DNA of 64,000 nucleotides from Caulochytrium protostelioides. Its lineage: Eukaryota > Chytridiomycota > Caulochytriomycetes > Caulochytriales > Caulochytriaceae. The stretch lies in contig ML014124.1 of the NCBI GenBank assembly GCA_003615045.1, positions 124,001 to 188,000 of the forward strand, read 5' to 3'. Shown here piece by piece: positions 12,829-22,938 of the stretch; position 1 is the first letter of the stretch, and every line of letters starts with the position of its first letter. A program made the position numbers and the translations under genes. The notes beneath the pieces were generated by a model. It was not told the DNA's origin, made no database searches, and was given only the letters and a program-made list of their open reading frames with translations.

Positions 12829-13386
12829 CGACGACGACGACGACGAGACCGGCTGCGGCGGAACCGTGGCGGTCGGAGCGAGGGAATGAAGGGCCGACCC
12901 GGTGGTCCTGCTGGAGGGCGCGATCATCGGGGCCTGGCCGTGGCTGCCGTGACTCGCGTGGCCCGTGGGGCCACTGGGGCCGTGAGGGTTCGGGTGGCTC
13001 GGGGGGCGGAACCGCGGGCCGTCATGCCCCAGCTCAGAACCCGAAGCGCTGCGCTTCGGTTTATACTTGGCCTTGGCCTTCGGCGTCGACAACCCGGTCG
13101 AGGACGCGAGCTCCGGGTCGTCCTTCATCAGGGGGGGCGCGACGACGGTGCTGGGCGGCAGGGCGCCCGGCGCGCGGCTGAGTGGCGCGGGGTGATGGGG
13201 GTGGGGGCTGCTACCCGCCGGGAGGCCGAGACCCCGGCCGAGCCCCAGGCCGAGAGTGAGATGCAGGCTGGCCCCGCTGGCGGTGGCGATGGAGGCGCCG
13301 GCGTCATGATGCGGCGGCGTACATCCGATGCCGAAGCCGACGTGCGAGCGATGGGGCAGCTCCTCGGCGGGCTTCCTGCCCGCCAT
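6466..13386 (-). CDS. hybrid histidine kinase: disordered N-terminus, GAF, HisKA, HATPase, receiver
   Basis: One uninterrupted 2,306-residue ORF with an ATG start. Residues 1 to about 1000 are low-complexity (Pro, Ser, Ala, His runs, poly-Ser, HGHA repeats) with an acidic patch before the first domain. A GAF domain spans about 1040-1235 (NSEYGFIGEV, FFWNGYERGIDFRNLN, SFLGVPCY). A coiled coil (1245-1290) leads to the H-box MVSHEIRGP with His1299. The N-box ILINLISNAVRF is near 1475, the G1 box DNGEGL near 1615 and the G2 box GGSGLGLFICRRL near 1650. The receiver (about 1830-1950) has acidic EDN, phosphoacceptor Asp1885 in LLMDIEMPIMSG and Lys in LTKPY. About 350 low-complexity residues follow. 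I see no transmembrane segment, so this is a cytosolic sensor expected to signal through a phosphotransfer protein. Its ligand is unknown. No chromophore-binding Cys or PAS/PHY domain was recognised. Introns in the disordered part cannot be excluded. Confidence 0.93.
12791..12847. repeat. GAC/TCG trinucleotide tract inside the histidine kinase gene
   Basis: An almost pure GAC run with one GCC interruption. On the minus coding strand it encodes a long Ser tract in the disordered N-terminus of the kinase. Slippage here would change Ser number without shifting frame. Confidence 0.85.
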
Positions 13387-13436
13387 CCTGGTCGGTCCGG
13401 TCCGGGTCGCGCCCCGGCGGCACGCGTCGGCGACAG

Positions 13437-13463
13437 CGCGAGCGAGCGAGCGAGCGAGCGAGC
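13437..13463. repeat. GCGA tetranucleotide microsatellite
   Basis: About six consecutive GCGA units roughly 50 bases upstream of the histidine kinase ATG, hence likely in its 5' leader or core promoter. Confidence 0.8.
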
Positions 13464-14196
13464 GGGGACCAAGGATCGTGGACCTCCGTCACGCCGACTT
13501 CCAGGGAGAGACCCGAGAGCGCACGACCGGCTGCGGGCCACGTGGCAGCGGCCGCCAACGCCCTCGTTTACCCTCTCTCGTCGCCGCACGCACCCGCGGG
13601 GGGTTCACCTCGGAGCCGAGCGGGGGCACCGCGAACCGCAATGACTGCGTTCCGACGGTCGGCGACGCGGCCGCGATCGTGCCGGTCGGCCCCGTGGCAC
13701 CCGTGGGGAGGCGTCGATCCACGGGCAGCGGGCCCGTTCGCCTCGCTGGATGCGGAGAGAGGGAGGGCGAAATGTGGATGCGGCAGGCAGGAAAGCGCCT
13801 CAGGGAAGCGGCAGCGGTTCGCCGCGGGAGGCCAGGTCAGGGTTCGGCTGGCGGTCGCGAGCTCGTGGATCGATCGTCGCGTGTCTACTGAGGCCCTTCA
13901 GCGCCGCGCTTCCCCCCGCCGAGGCCCCACTGATCGCCGTGTCTGCCCCTTGGGACGCCTGTGGAGAGCGCCGAGTGGTCTCGATAATGACGAAGATGCT
14001 GCTGCTGCCTCAGGTGGACGGTCGACGGTCGACGGTCGAGGATGGCGGATGAACGGTGGAACGGTGGAGAGGCGCAGGAACGCTGTCGACCGAGTCTCCC
14101 GAACGCTCGTTGTGGTCCTGAGCGCCCGTGGTGGCCGCTGAGGGGGGGTATCCCCCACGCTGAGTGGGGCGGAGCGTGGATTTCCGGATTTCCGGA

Positions 14197-14231
14197 ATGC
14201 CGGATGCCGGATGCCGGATGCCGGATGCCGG
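14197..14231. repeat. ATGCCGG heptanucleotide repeat, five copies
   Basis: Five exact 7-nt units, preceded by a related TTCCGGA pair. Intergenic; no function can be read from the sequence. Confidence 0.85.
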
Positions 14232-15371
14232 GTAGGCGGCCAAGCGGCTAAGCGGCAGGCGGCCAAGCGGCCAAGCGGCAGGGGCGACTCGTGGCCCGCG
14301 AGCCCTCCTGAGTGGGGCGGCGTGGCGGCGTCGCGGCGGGTCGGTGATGGGCACGGCGCCCCCGTTGGCGGCACTTCTGCGGGCGGCCGGTGGCTCAGAC
14401 GGACACGGCGGACGACGGGGCCCCGTGGAGCCCGGCCGGACCGAGACCGGCCGGCGGGACCGAGGGCGGTCGGCGGGCGGGACCGACGCCCGGCCGGCGG
14501 GACCGACGCCGCCCACCGGCCGGGACCGACGCCGCCCGACGTCCACGCACCCCACAGGGCCGCGGGGGCTCACCCGGCAGGACCATGGATGCCGGCGAAC
14601 GCCCATCGCGAGCGCCCATGGCGAACGCCCATCAGCATCGATGATGCAGCAAGGTGCCCGAAGGCGGCCCGGCGGATCCGGGTATCGACGGCATCGACGG
14701 CAGGCACGGCGGCCCATCCATCACGGGCCACGAGGCACCCGGAGCGACGCCCGCCGGAGGACAGCGCACCCCCCCGCGGGTCATCGCCTCGCGGTCGCCA
14801 CGACGTCGCCGGGCTCCTGAGGCCACCCCCCCGTCGCACCGAGCCATGCTGCCGGTGAGGAGGACACGGACGCGTGACGCGAGCCCCCCGCATCGGCGAG
14901 CCCCTCGCATCGGCGAGCCGTCGGCGGGTATGGCGGCGGTCGCGCCACGTGGCCGGGGCTCCCCCTGGTGCATGGGCCGGCCGAATCGGCCGAATCGGCC
15001 GGACGCGGCCATCGCTGCCCCCCATGGCGCTACAGACCCGAGCGCGCGGTGCGTCGTCGCGGCCCACGCCGCATGCAGCGCATCCGTCGCGTCCCGACGA
15101 GAGACCCCTTCGAGGAGAGCCTCTCCATGCCCCGAGCCATGACGATCCGCTCGTCCCTCCCTCCCCCTCGCCGCGATCACCCGCCACGCACGATGAAAAA
15201 GCCATTGAGACGCACCAAAGAAATAAAGAAAGCCATGACCAACGAAAGGCACACCCACCAAGACAGTGACGAACCCGGGGAGAGCGAGCGAGCACGAGCG
15301 ACAGCGCCCGGAGCAAGCACGAGCGACAGCGCCCGGAGCGAGGCAAGACGCGACAGCGCCAGGCGCATCGG

Positions 15372-16241
15372 TCAGAGCATGGCCTTGATCTCTGCCGCCA
15401 TCGACTCGGGCGTGGTCGTCGACGCATAGCGCTTGACGACATGGCCCTGGCGGTCGAGCAGGAACTTCTCAAAGTTCCACTTGATGCGGGACATCCACAG
15501 GTGGCTCTTCTGGCGCTTCAGCCACGCAAAGACGGGGTCGGTGTCCTTGCCGTTGACGGCGACCTTGTGCATCACGGGGAACGTGCACTGGTACTTGGTA
15601 TGGCAGACCGTGGCGATCTCCTCGCTCGAGCCGTGCTCCTGGTGGAACGAGTCGGACGGGAAGCCGAGCACGACAAACCCTTCGTCCTTGAACTGCTGGT
15701 ACACGGCCTCGAGGCCGGTCATCTGCGTCGTGAAACCGCACTTCGAGGCCATGTTGACGACCAGGATGACCTGGCCCTTGTACGCGTGCAGATCCACGTC
15801 CTGGCCGTCGAGCGACTGGCACGGCAGACTGTAGAAGGGCGACTCGTCGCCCGTCGGCTTGGACGGCGCAGCAGCGGCGGCGGCGGCGGCGGCGGCGGTC
15901 GGCGCGGCCGTGGGCACGGCCTTGGTGGGCTGCAGGCCGGTGGACATGGTCGTCGTGGCCGTCGGCTGGGGGACGGCGCCGGGCGCGGCCGTCGTGGCCG
16001 TCGGCTGGGGGACGGCGCCGGGCGCGGCCGTCGTGGCCGTGGGTTCCGTGGAAGCCCCGGCAGCCAGCATGGCGGCGGCGGTCGGCAAGCGTGGATCGAG
16101 ACGACGGGACGCGCGAGCAGCGGGAGCCCCCGGGATCGCGGTCGTCACGGGGCGTCGCCAGGCAAGCAAGCGCGGCGGCAGGGGGCGCGAGCGCGAAATG
16201 CAGCGATGCGTCTGCAGAGCGAGTCGAGAGCACGGCGGCAT
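15372..16241 (-). CDS. glutathione-peroxidase-like thiol peroxidase with probable mitochondrial presequence
   Basis: The predicted protein has 289 residues from the ATG at 16241. Residues 1 to about 55 are rich in Arg, Ser and Leu and almost free of acidic residues, like a mitochondrial targeting sequence; this choice of start is inference, because the frame stays open upstream. A linker with a duplicated 13-residue Ala/Pro/Thr unit and an Ala run follows (about 60-125). The peroxidase domain fills the rest: NMASKCGFT carries the peroxidatic Cys168 (TGC, not a selenocysteine TGA), EEIATVC carries the Cys equivalent to the fungal resolving Cys, and WNFEKF supplies the conserved Trp. The usual FPCNQF motif reads FPSDSF, so the conserved Gln is replaced (Ser198 region). 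Such enzymes reduce hydroperoxides, in fungi usually with thioredoxin. Downstream partner genes are not apparent. Confidence 0.9.
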   Translation of the reverse strand: MPPCSRLALQTHRCISRSRPLPPRLLAWRRPVTTAIPGAPAARASRRLDPRLPTAAAMLAAGASTEPTATTAAPGAVPQPTATTAAPGAVPQPTATTTMSTGLQPTKAVPTAAPTAAAAAAAAAAPSKPTGDESPFYSLPCQSLDGQDVDLHAYKGQVILVVNMASKCGFTTQMTGLEAVYQQFKDEGFVVLGFPSDSFHQEHGSSEEIATVCHTKYQCTFPVMHKVAVNGKDTDPVFAWLKRQKSHLWMSRIKWNFEKFLLDRQGHVVKRYASTTTPESMAAEIKAML

Positions 16242-17270
16242 CGCGACAGGACAGGTCCGATCGAACGTGGCCGGATACCGTCCGAACGCGAGCCAGACCG
16301 GGGAGACCGGCGAGAGCGACCGAATCGGGTCGACGGCCCGCCATGGCCCTATAGCTCGCGGATGGGCGAGCCGCCCGGTCAGCAAGGCCCCGCAGATGAG
16401 GATGGAGAGGTCCCTTTCATGCACGGCGGGGGGGAGCCTGGCCTGGGACCTGGCGCTCCTGCCGCGCGGCATGAGACGGCCGCCCGCGGCCACGCCGCAT
16501 GGCGGGCGCCGCATGGCAGTCCACCCGGTCCGATGCGAGGCGACCGTGCGGCCGCGTGAGGCGCCGCCGTGCCGCCCCGTCCACGCCCCCCGCGGCATGG
16601 CACCCGTCAGCGGGGGCGGCGCCGCCGTCGAGGCGGCCGCCCACGGCCTCGGCGGCCGCCCACGGCGACGGCGACGGCGCCTCACGCGGCCGCCTCGGCA
16701 GCCCCGTGCGACCCCCATGCGCGCCTTTAGCTCCCGGCGAGGATGCGCCACGGAGGCCGGACCCACCACGCAGCGGCGGCCGGACACGGCAACGAAACGC
16801 CGCGTCCCGTCGCGCCGGAGGCGCCGCACGGAGGCCCTCGCCTCCGAGGCTCCGCCCGCCGACCGATGCACCCCGCGGACCGAGCGGACCGAGCGAGCGT
16901 CTGGCGCCGCGGGGGGGTTCCCGCGCTCCACGGGTCCTCCGTGGGACGGTGGGCGCCCGAGCAATGCGGGGGGGTTGACGATGCAGGCGGCGCCGGGGGG
17001 GATGTCTCGAAACGATCGGCGAACCACGAACACGGCGACCATGGCGAGACCATCCCGCCGTGGCATCCAGGGAGACCGCCACCGGATGCCATCGATCGTC
17101 ATCCGTCGTGGAACCGTCGAGACCGGGCCGGCCTCGTCTCCCACCACGGTTGAGAGTGAAAAGTATTAAATTAAAAAAATTTCAAGAAACCACAGATCAG
17201 AACGAGAAAACAGATGGGGGGAGCCGCGGCGACGGGGCCAAGCAGGGCGCCGCGTCATGACTCGACGGGT
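16242..17270. other. intergenic, about 1 kb
   Basis: Upstream of the peroxidase and downstream of the DnaJ gene (both minus). The peroxidase frame happens to stay open to 17147, but the extra translation is unlike any conserved N-terminus. A short AT-rich patch at about 17157-17190, unusual in this GC-rich DNA, lies just past the DnaJ stop and may serve its 3' end formation. Confidence 0.5.
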
Positions 17271-18446
17271 TTAACGGCCAAAGTTGCTGCGGATCCAATC
17301 CTTCTGTATGGAGGTCACGGTGCCCGGCAGCTTGACCTTGATCTCGACGAACAGATCGCCGCGCTGGTGAGGCTCTTTCGACTTGACCATGCCCTGCTTG
17401 GCCAGGAAGATCATACTGCCCGGCTGCTGCGGGGTCGGGCCCTGGGCGCCTGAAACCGTGAGCGTCTTGCCGTCGATGCCCTTGATCGTCTTGCTAAAGC
17501 CGCACATCGCTTCCGCCAACGTGACCTCGAGCGTGGCCTGGAGGTTGTGGCCGTCGCGCTTGAACACGGGGTGGGGCTTCTCGGCAATGACAAACTCGAC
17601 ATCCTGGAAGGACCCGTCGGGCAGCTGGTCGCCGGCGCCGCGGTACTTGATGGCCGTGCCGGCTTTCCACCCGGGCTTGACGTTGATCTCGATCACCTGT
17701 TCGCTGGTGCTGCCGTTCTGCATCTTGCGGTTCACGCGCAGCCGCTTGGTCGTGCCCGTAAAGAGCTCTTCGAGTGACACGTTGAGCTTGCTCTGGAAAG
17801 GCTCGACATCGGCCTTGGGCTGAGCGGGCGCCGCGCGTGCGCCGCCGCGGCCGCCGCGACCGCCGCTGCCAGGCATCCCGCCGGCCATGCCGCCGGGCAT
17901 CCCGCCGGGCATCCCGCCGGGCATGCTCGGGCCGTGGCCGTTAGGCGTCCCGCCCTCGCTGTCGACGTCCATGTTGCCAAAGCCCGGGAAGGCGCCGCCG
18001 AACAGCTGGGCAAAGATGTCGTTGGCGTCGGTCGGACGGAAGCCGCCCATGCCCGGCATGCCGCCGGCACCGCCGAAGCCTGGGAAGCCGCCGGCACCGC
18101 CGGGACCGGAGCTCGAGAAGGTGAAGGTCGCGCCGCCCGGGAAGGCGCCGCCGGCGCCGCCGGGGAAGCCGGAGGGCCTGCCGCCGCCAGCGCCGCCTGC
18201 AGCGCCCGGGGGCGGCCCGCCCTTCAAGCCTTCTTCACCGAATTGGTCGTAGACGGCGCGCTTGTTCTTGTCGCTCAGGACTTCGTAGGCCTCGGCAGCC
18301 TCCTTGAACTTATGCGATGCGGTTTCCTGGTTATCGCGATTGCGATCAGGGTGCCACTTGAGCGCGGCCTTCTTGTACGCCGACTTGAGGGTGTTCTCGT
18401 CGGCGTCCTTGGCGACGCCAAGGATCTTGTAGTAGTCCTTGCCCAT
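17271..18446 (-). CDS. type II DnaJ co-chaperone (Sis1/DNAJB1 class)
   Basis: This 391-residue Hsp40 is complete and has no intron. The J domain (1-70) starts [11 protein letters not shown] and has the HPD motif at 32-34, which stimulates Hsp70 ATPase. A long Gly/Phe/Met-rich region follows (about 75-205) with GGMP tandem repeats, and no CxxCxGxG zinc cluster, so it is class B rather than DNAJA. Two C-terminal beta-sandwich substrate domains (about 210-370) contain [17 protein letters not shown] and a dimerisation tail ending SNFGR. Expected role: cytosolic protein folding and translation-linked chaperoning with Hsp70. The ATG is confirmed by family alignment. The upstream region up to CCDC96 should carry its promoter; I recognised no clear heat-shock element. 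Confidence 0.95.
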   Translation of the reverse strand: MGKDYYKILGVAKDADENTLKSAYKKAALKWHPDRNRDNQETASHKFKEAAEAYEVLSDKNKRAVYDQFGEEGLKGGPPPGAAGGAGGGRPSGFPGGAGGAFPGGATFTFSSSGPGGAGGFPGFGGAGGMPGMGGFRPTDANDIFAQLFGGAFPGFGNMDVDSEGGTPNGHGPSMPGGMPGGMPGGMAGGMPGSGGRGGRGGARAAPAQPKADVEPFQSKLNVSLEELFTGTTKRLRVNRKMQNGSTSEQVIEINVKPGWKAGTAIKYRGAGDQLPDGSFQDVEFVIAEKPHPVFKRDGHNLQATLEVTLAEAMCGFSKTIKGIDGKTLTVSGAQGPTPQQPGSMIFLAKQGMVKSKEPHQRGDLFVEIKVKLPGTVTSIQKDWIRSNFGR

Positions 18447-19221
18447 GGCGCTGGCGGCCTTCGTGCGGCAGCGAGTCTCCGGCGATCGTCAAACCGAACT
18501 GCTATGGAAACTAGGAACGGGGGACAGGGAGGCTCTGGGACGCGCGTCAGAATCGGAAACAGGGGTGCTGCGGAAGACGGTTGAGGCGGGGATATCGCGA
18601 GTGAGGCGAGTGAGGATGCCGGACGACAGCCCAGATGGGTGGAGGATCCAAGAGGCGTATGTTGTAGTGGTGTTGGCCCTACGCTGCTTTCCTGCGTTGA
18701 TGTGCACCAAGGATCGTTGGGATGCGTTGTATCACGTGTGTAGCTGCTTCGACTTGGAGTGAGACGAGAGCAACCGCTTCTCTCTTTTCGTGTGTATGCA
18801 TCTCCTGATGTCCGTCGCCACGGGTCAGCTGGGTGGATACATGGGTCGCCGTCATACGCAGGACAGGCCCACGGCGCGCGCGTGACGCCCGCGGCACCGT
18901 GATTTCATGCCGCATCGTCATTTATACGCCGGACCCGCCCGTCGCTCCCCGGCCGCCACGGGCTTCCGCCGCCCTCCACATGGCGCCGCGTCGTTCGATG
19001 TCCTTCGACCGGACTCGGCGGCCTTCGGTGGGCGACGATCCCTCTGCGTGGGGCGTGGGGGGGCCCCCCTCCCAAGAGGCCGGCGCAGCCAGGCCAGCCA
19101 CCATATACGCCTCCCCTCCCATACCAGGCGAGCGAGGCCCTTCGTCATGCAGCATCGATCACGAAAAAAGAAGGCATGGCTGATACATCAGGGTCGGGGT
19201 GGAGACTCGCCGCCGCGTGGA
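18447..19221. other. intergenic, about 0.8 kb
   Basis: DnaJ promoter side and CCDC96 3' flank. The stretch 18680-18850 is less GC-rich than its surroundings. No ORF with family resemblance, RNA gene or tandem repeat seen. Confidence 0.55.
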
Positions 19222-21819
19222 TTAGATAGCAGGACGCGCGCTGGACGGGGCCGCAGCAAAGCGCGATGGCACGGAGGGCATCAGGTTCGCAATGGACAAG
19301 GTATAGAGCTTCTGCTTATACTCGACGACGTCCTGGGTCGCCTGGCCATAGGCCGCGCGCAGCGCCACGATCTGCTGCTCCAAGTCTTCCTTCTGGTGAC
19401 ACTTGGCTTCGTAGTCATGCAGGAGCGGCAGGTTGCCAAAAAGCCCGTTGCTCTGGCGCATCCGGGCGCTCTGCTGGCGCAGCACGTCGCGGCGGCGCTT
19501 GATGTGCATCAAAGTATCGCGGTGCGCGAGAACCTGGGCGTCCATGGCCGTGCGCTGCGCTTCGAGCCGCGTATGCTCTTTCTGCACGTGTCGGAGTTTC
19601 TCTTTCACGTGGGCAAAGATCTGCACGACGCTCGTGATCTTGCGTCGGAGTTTCAGCAGTTCCTCATTGCGCTCCTCGATCTTCTCGTTGTAGGTTTGAT
19701 TCTCGATCTTGAGCTGCTCGAAATCAATGAGATGCAAGCCGTCGGCAAGCTCCTCCTTCTGGCGGATGAGCTTCTCTTCGCGGTGCAGTCGGTGGCGCAG
19801 CTTGATATGCTCGAGCTGCACCGCGGCAACCTCGAGCTCTTTCTTGAGGTCGTTCGCTTCCAGCGTGTCCACGAGGCCCGCGGGCAGATGCTGGCCCGTC
19901 TTTGAGTGCTCAGCCTTGCTGGACGTTTGCTTGCGCAGCTGCGTCAGCGCCACGCGCAATTCCTTTTCCTCCACCTTCTTTTGCTGCAGCCGGAGCGTTT
20001 GCTCGCGGGCCGAGGCCTCGTTCGCCGCATTGATCGTCCACAGCTTCTGTCGCAGATTGTCGTGCTCGGTGAGCAAGTGGTGGTACCGCACCTGCTGCTC
20101 ACTCGCATGCCGGTCCGACGCAAGCGGGTTGGCATTGGCTGCGGTCCCGGAAGACGTGACCGGCCCAGGCGGTGCTGGCGATGCCGTCGTGGGGGACGTG
20201 CCGCTCGCCCCGGCCGCCGTAGGCGAGGCCGCGTCCGCAGCGGCTCCGGACGCGGCGTCGCCGCCCGCCGCGCTCGCCTGGCCGCCGGGGCTTTCACGGG
20301 CGCTAAAGATGTCCTCGGTCTTCTTTTTGTTGCGGTAGTACTCGGCAAGCTTGTGCTGCAGCGCGCCGTTCACGGCCTGCAGCAGCTGCTTCTGCTCCAG
20401 CAGCTCACGGATCCCGGCAATCATGGCCGCGCGGTCCAGCACGGCGTTCGCGCGTGCTTCGGCCTGCGCCGCCTCGGCGGCTTCCGCGGCTTCCGCCGAT
20501 CGCGCGGCTTCCAGCGAGGCCTGCGACGCCGTCCGCGCCATCGCCTGCATCTCTTCGGGCGTCGGCGTCACCGAACGCAGCAGTGAGCGCGCATCCAAGG
20601 CGTTGGGCGCCGTCGACGTGTACGCACCGCCGCGCCGCCGCTGGCCGGCCGACCGCAGCGCGGCCGCGCCGTGGCGCTGCAGCCGCGCGGCCCGCATCGG
20701 CGCCGCGTCCATCGGGCTAACGCCGTACGGCGCCACCGGGGCCGCGTCTTCCGCCTCGGGGCCGTCGGCACTCTCGAGCCGCAGGGACACGGGGATCCAC
20801 ACGTTGTCGGGCCGGGTCGCTTCGGCTTCCCACTCCGCCTCGAGCACAAAGTCGGCGAGCATGGCGCCGTAGCGCGGATGCCGCGGGCGGTGGCGCGCTG
20901 CCGTCGTCGATGCGTCGCGGGCCGCGTGCGGGTGGCGTGGGCGTCGCGTCGAGGCCGAGTGGCCGGGCGTCAGCAGGTAGCGCTGGCGCGCGGAGGCGTG
21001 GCGCGACGACGCGGCCGACGGGGGATCGTCGGCCTCCTCCTCATCAACTTCCACAATTCGATCGGGATGGGCCTCCGTCGTCGGGAGCTCCTCCTCCTCA
21101 TCATCGGCGCCGCCGAGATCGCTGTGCAGACTCACGTCGTCTACCTCATAGATGGCCCAGTTGTAACCAGTCAGCTCGGGTTCCTCGTTGGCGGCCGCAT
21201 CCGCTCCCAGCTCTCCGAGGTCGAGGCTCTCTGAGGACTGCAGGACGTTGATGGGCGCTACGGCTGCTGGGAACGACGACGTCGGACGACTCTGACTGGT
21301 GCGCGGGGCGACGGTCGCGTCGTCATCGTCGCCGTCGCCATGGAGGCCATCGCGGCCGCGCGGATCGTGGCGGACTTCTTCGAAATGCACCAGCATGGCA
21401 TCGAGCGCCGAGACGAGCACGTCCGGGGCCGCTTCGGGACCGTTCACGGAGGGCCGCGGCGTCGGCGATTTCAGCACGGCGGGCGCGGCGGGCACCGGCG
21501 ACCCCATAGCGGCGCGCGCGGCCGCGGCATCGGTCGGACCGTCCTCACTGGCGGAGGGAGCGGCCGCTGTCAACGCCGCCGTCGACGCTGCCGTCGACGC
21601 CGCTGCGGCGCTCTTCAGCGTCGCACCGGGGGTCCCCGGTGCAGAAGCCCTCGGCGGATCACTCGCGACGGCGACGGCGGCGATCCCTGTCGTGGAGATG
21701 GCCGCGGCGAAGCCCGCGGCATCAGTGGGGGCTTCCATGGCCAGAGTGGAGGCCGTGAACGGGACGGCCACGGGGCCCGTGAAGGCCGCGGGGTCGTCGG
21801 AAAGACGCGGCGCGCTCAT
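19222..21819 (-). CDS. CCDC96: CCDC96/CFAP184-type ciliary coiled-coil protein
   Basis: An 865-residue, intronless ORF with an ATG start. Residues 1 to about 470 are Ala/Ser/Thr-rich and acidic, with no recognised fold. From about 475 to the end there is nearly continuous coiled coil. It begins LLEQKQLLQAVNGALQHKLAEY and includes the CCDC96 signature around residues 694-725 (DGLHLIDFEQLKIENQTYNE, then KIEERNEELLKLRRK). A low-complexity insert (about 515-570) splits the coiled coil, where the animal protein is more compact. The family, with its partner CCDC113, belongs to the axonemal complex between radial spokes and dynein regulators, and also occurs at centriolar satellites. Its presence shows the organism makes motile flagella. 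DNAL4 lies 1.1 kb upstream on the same strand. Confidence 0.88.
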   Translation of the reverse strand: MSAPRLSDDPAAFTGPVAVPFTASTLAMEAPTDAAGFAAAISTTGIAAVAVASDPPRASAPGTPGATLKSAAAASTAASTAALTAAAPSASEDGPTDAAAARAAMGSPVPAAPAVLKSPTPRPSVNGPEAAPDVLVSALDAMLVHFEEVRHDPRGRDGLHGDGDDDDATVAPRTSQSRPTSSFPAAVAPINVLQSSESLDLGELGADAAANEEPELTGYNWAIYEVDDVSLHSDLGGADDEEEELPTTEAHPDRIVEVDEEEADDPPSAASSRHASARQRYLLTPGHSASTRRPRHPHAARDASTTAARHRPRHPRYGAMLADFVLEAEWEAEATRPDNVWIPVSLRLESADGPEAEDAAPVAPYGVSPMDAAPMRAARLQRHGAAALRSAGQRRRGGAYTSTAPNALDARSLLRSVTPTPEEMQAMARTASQASLEAARSAEAAEAAEAAQAEARANAVLDRAAMIAGIRELLEQKQLLQAVNGALQHKLAEYYRNKKKTEDIFSARESPGGQASAAGGDAASGAAADAASPTAAGASGTSPTTASPAPPGPVTSSGTAANANPLASDRHASEQQVRYHHLLTEHDNLRQKLWTINAANEASAREQTLRLQQKKVEEKELRVALTQLRKQTSSKAEHSKTGQHLPAGLVDTLEANDLKKELEVAAVQLEHIKLRHRLHREEKLIRQKEELADGLHLIDFEQLKIENQTYNEKIEERNEELLKLRRKITSVVQIFAHVKEKLRHVQKEHTRLEAQRTAMDAQVLAHRDTLMHIKRRRDVLRQQSARMRQSNGLFGNLPLLHDYEAKCHQKEDLEQQIVALRAAYGQATQDVVEYKQKLYTLSIANLMPSVPSRFAAAPSSARPAI

Positions 21820-22938
21820 TCGCAGGACGGGTCGGCGTGCAAGGCAGCGCTGCGGAAGGCGGGGGTAGCGATCGAGGCGGGGGCCGATGTGATCTGCCGT
21901 CGAAGAACGACGGGCCCCTGCTACGAGACCCGACTCGCGACGATGCCACCGTTGAATGGTTGTCGATGTATCGGCGTATGATCATACTGACGATGCCGTC
22001 ACGGAGTATGGTTCATGGTGCAGCCAGCTTCCACGATCTCCGCCCATCAACCGACAGCCATGCGGTAAACTGTGGGTCTCGGGCATGGCGCCTGCCCATC
22101 CATTCCGTACGTCCTCCATGGCATCCTGCCGTATGCAAGACGCTCGCCACAGGGTGTCGATCGTCAGAACGCCGGCATACTCGGCCGAGCCCCGGTGCCA
22201 TGCCACACACGCTCTCACCCGACGTCGGCGCCAGGCGGCGGTTCGCACGCGGGCTGCTTCGACCGGCAGCGGCCAAGCGCTGTGATCGGCAACGCGGGCG
22301 ACGATGTTATGGTCGCGTGTGATGGCGGTAGCGGCGGCGGAAATGGTGGAACTCCGACGCGCTGCGGAATCGGGGCGGACGGCGTGACGGTCGATCCCTC
22401 GATGGTGCGCCCCGCTCGCGGCCCTGGGAGCAGGTGAGTCGGACAGACGGGTCTTAACGCGGACTCGTCACCGCGCACACGTCGCACCAGTCGCATGAGT
22501 CGACCCCACATCCGGATACAAAACGACGATGGCTCGGCTCGATGCAGGAGCGGCAGCGGTGGGCCTTCGCCGACAGGTATCATGGCGCTGTTCGCAGTAT
22601 GATGGCATACCGGTGGGACCGCCGAGACAACCGACGATGGGGTGTGTCGACTTCGAAGATGATAGGCGAGGAAGGTCCCCGATCATGGTCGAACGCATTG
22701 GGGCCTCCCGTCAAGAAAATGATGAAATGCTTTCGACCGATCTCGGTCATCGCTTCAACAAGTATCAAACAATCCACATCGGACTTGAATGTCCATCGGC
22801 TCGTCGCCCAACCCGTCTATGTTGCTTTGCATGACTGAGGCACGATCACCCTTCCAAAGTTTCCACCATGCCCTCGCCTTTTCCGATCGTTTTACCCTCG
22901 ATGCATCATCACATTTTTAGATCATACAAATCACATGG
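21820..22938. other. intergenic, about 1.1 kb, AT-richer in its right half
   Basis: Separates CCDC96 from DNAL4, both minus strand, so it should hold the CCDC96 promoter and DNAL4 3' end. Base composition falls toward 50% GC from about 22450. Small ORFs on both strands show no similarity I can name. Confidence 0.5.

Larger units (their letters stand above)
13387..15371. other. intergenic, about 2 kb, rich in short tandem repeats
   Basis: This is the upstream region of the histidine kinase and the 3' flank of the peroxidase gene. It holds a GCGA tetranucleotide run at about 13437-13463, five copies of ATGCCGG at 14197-14231, several GCGGC/CAAGCGG-type imperfect repeats at 14230-14285, and a duplicated block of about 22 nt within 15292-15345. 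ORFs on both strands overlap extensively and look like GC-driven shadows. No gene supported. Confidence 0.6.

Noticed and set aside
15372-17147. A 591-residue version of the peroxidase
   Set aside because: The frame is open to 17147 by chance. The extra 300 residues are compositionally random, and the ATG at 16241 gives a credible targeting sequence.
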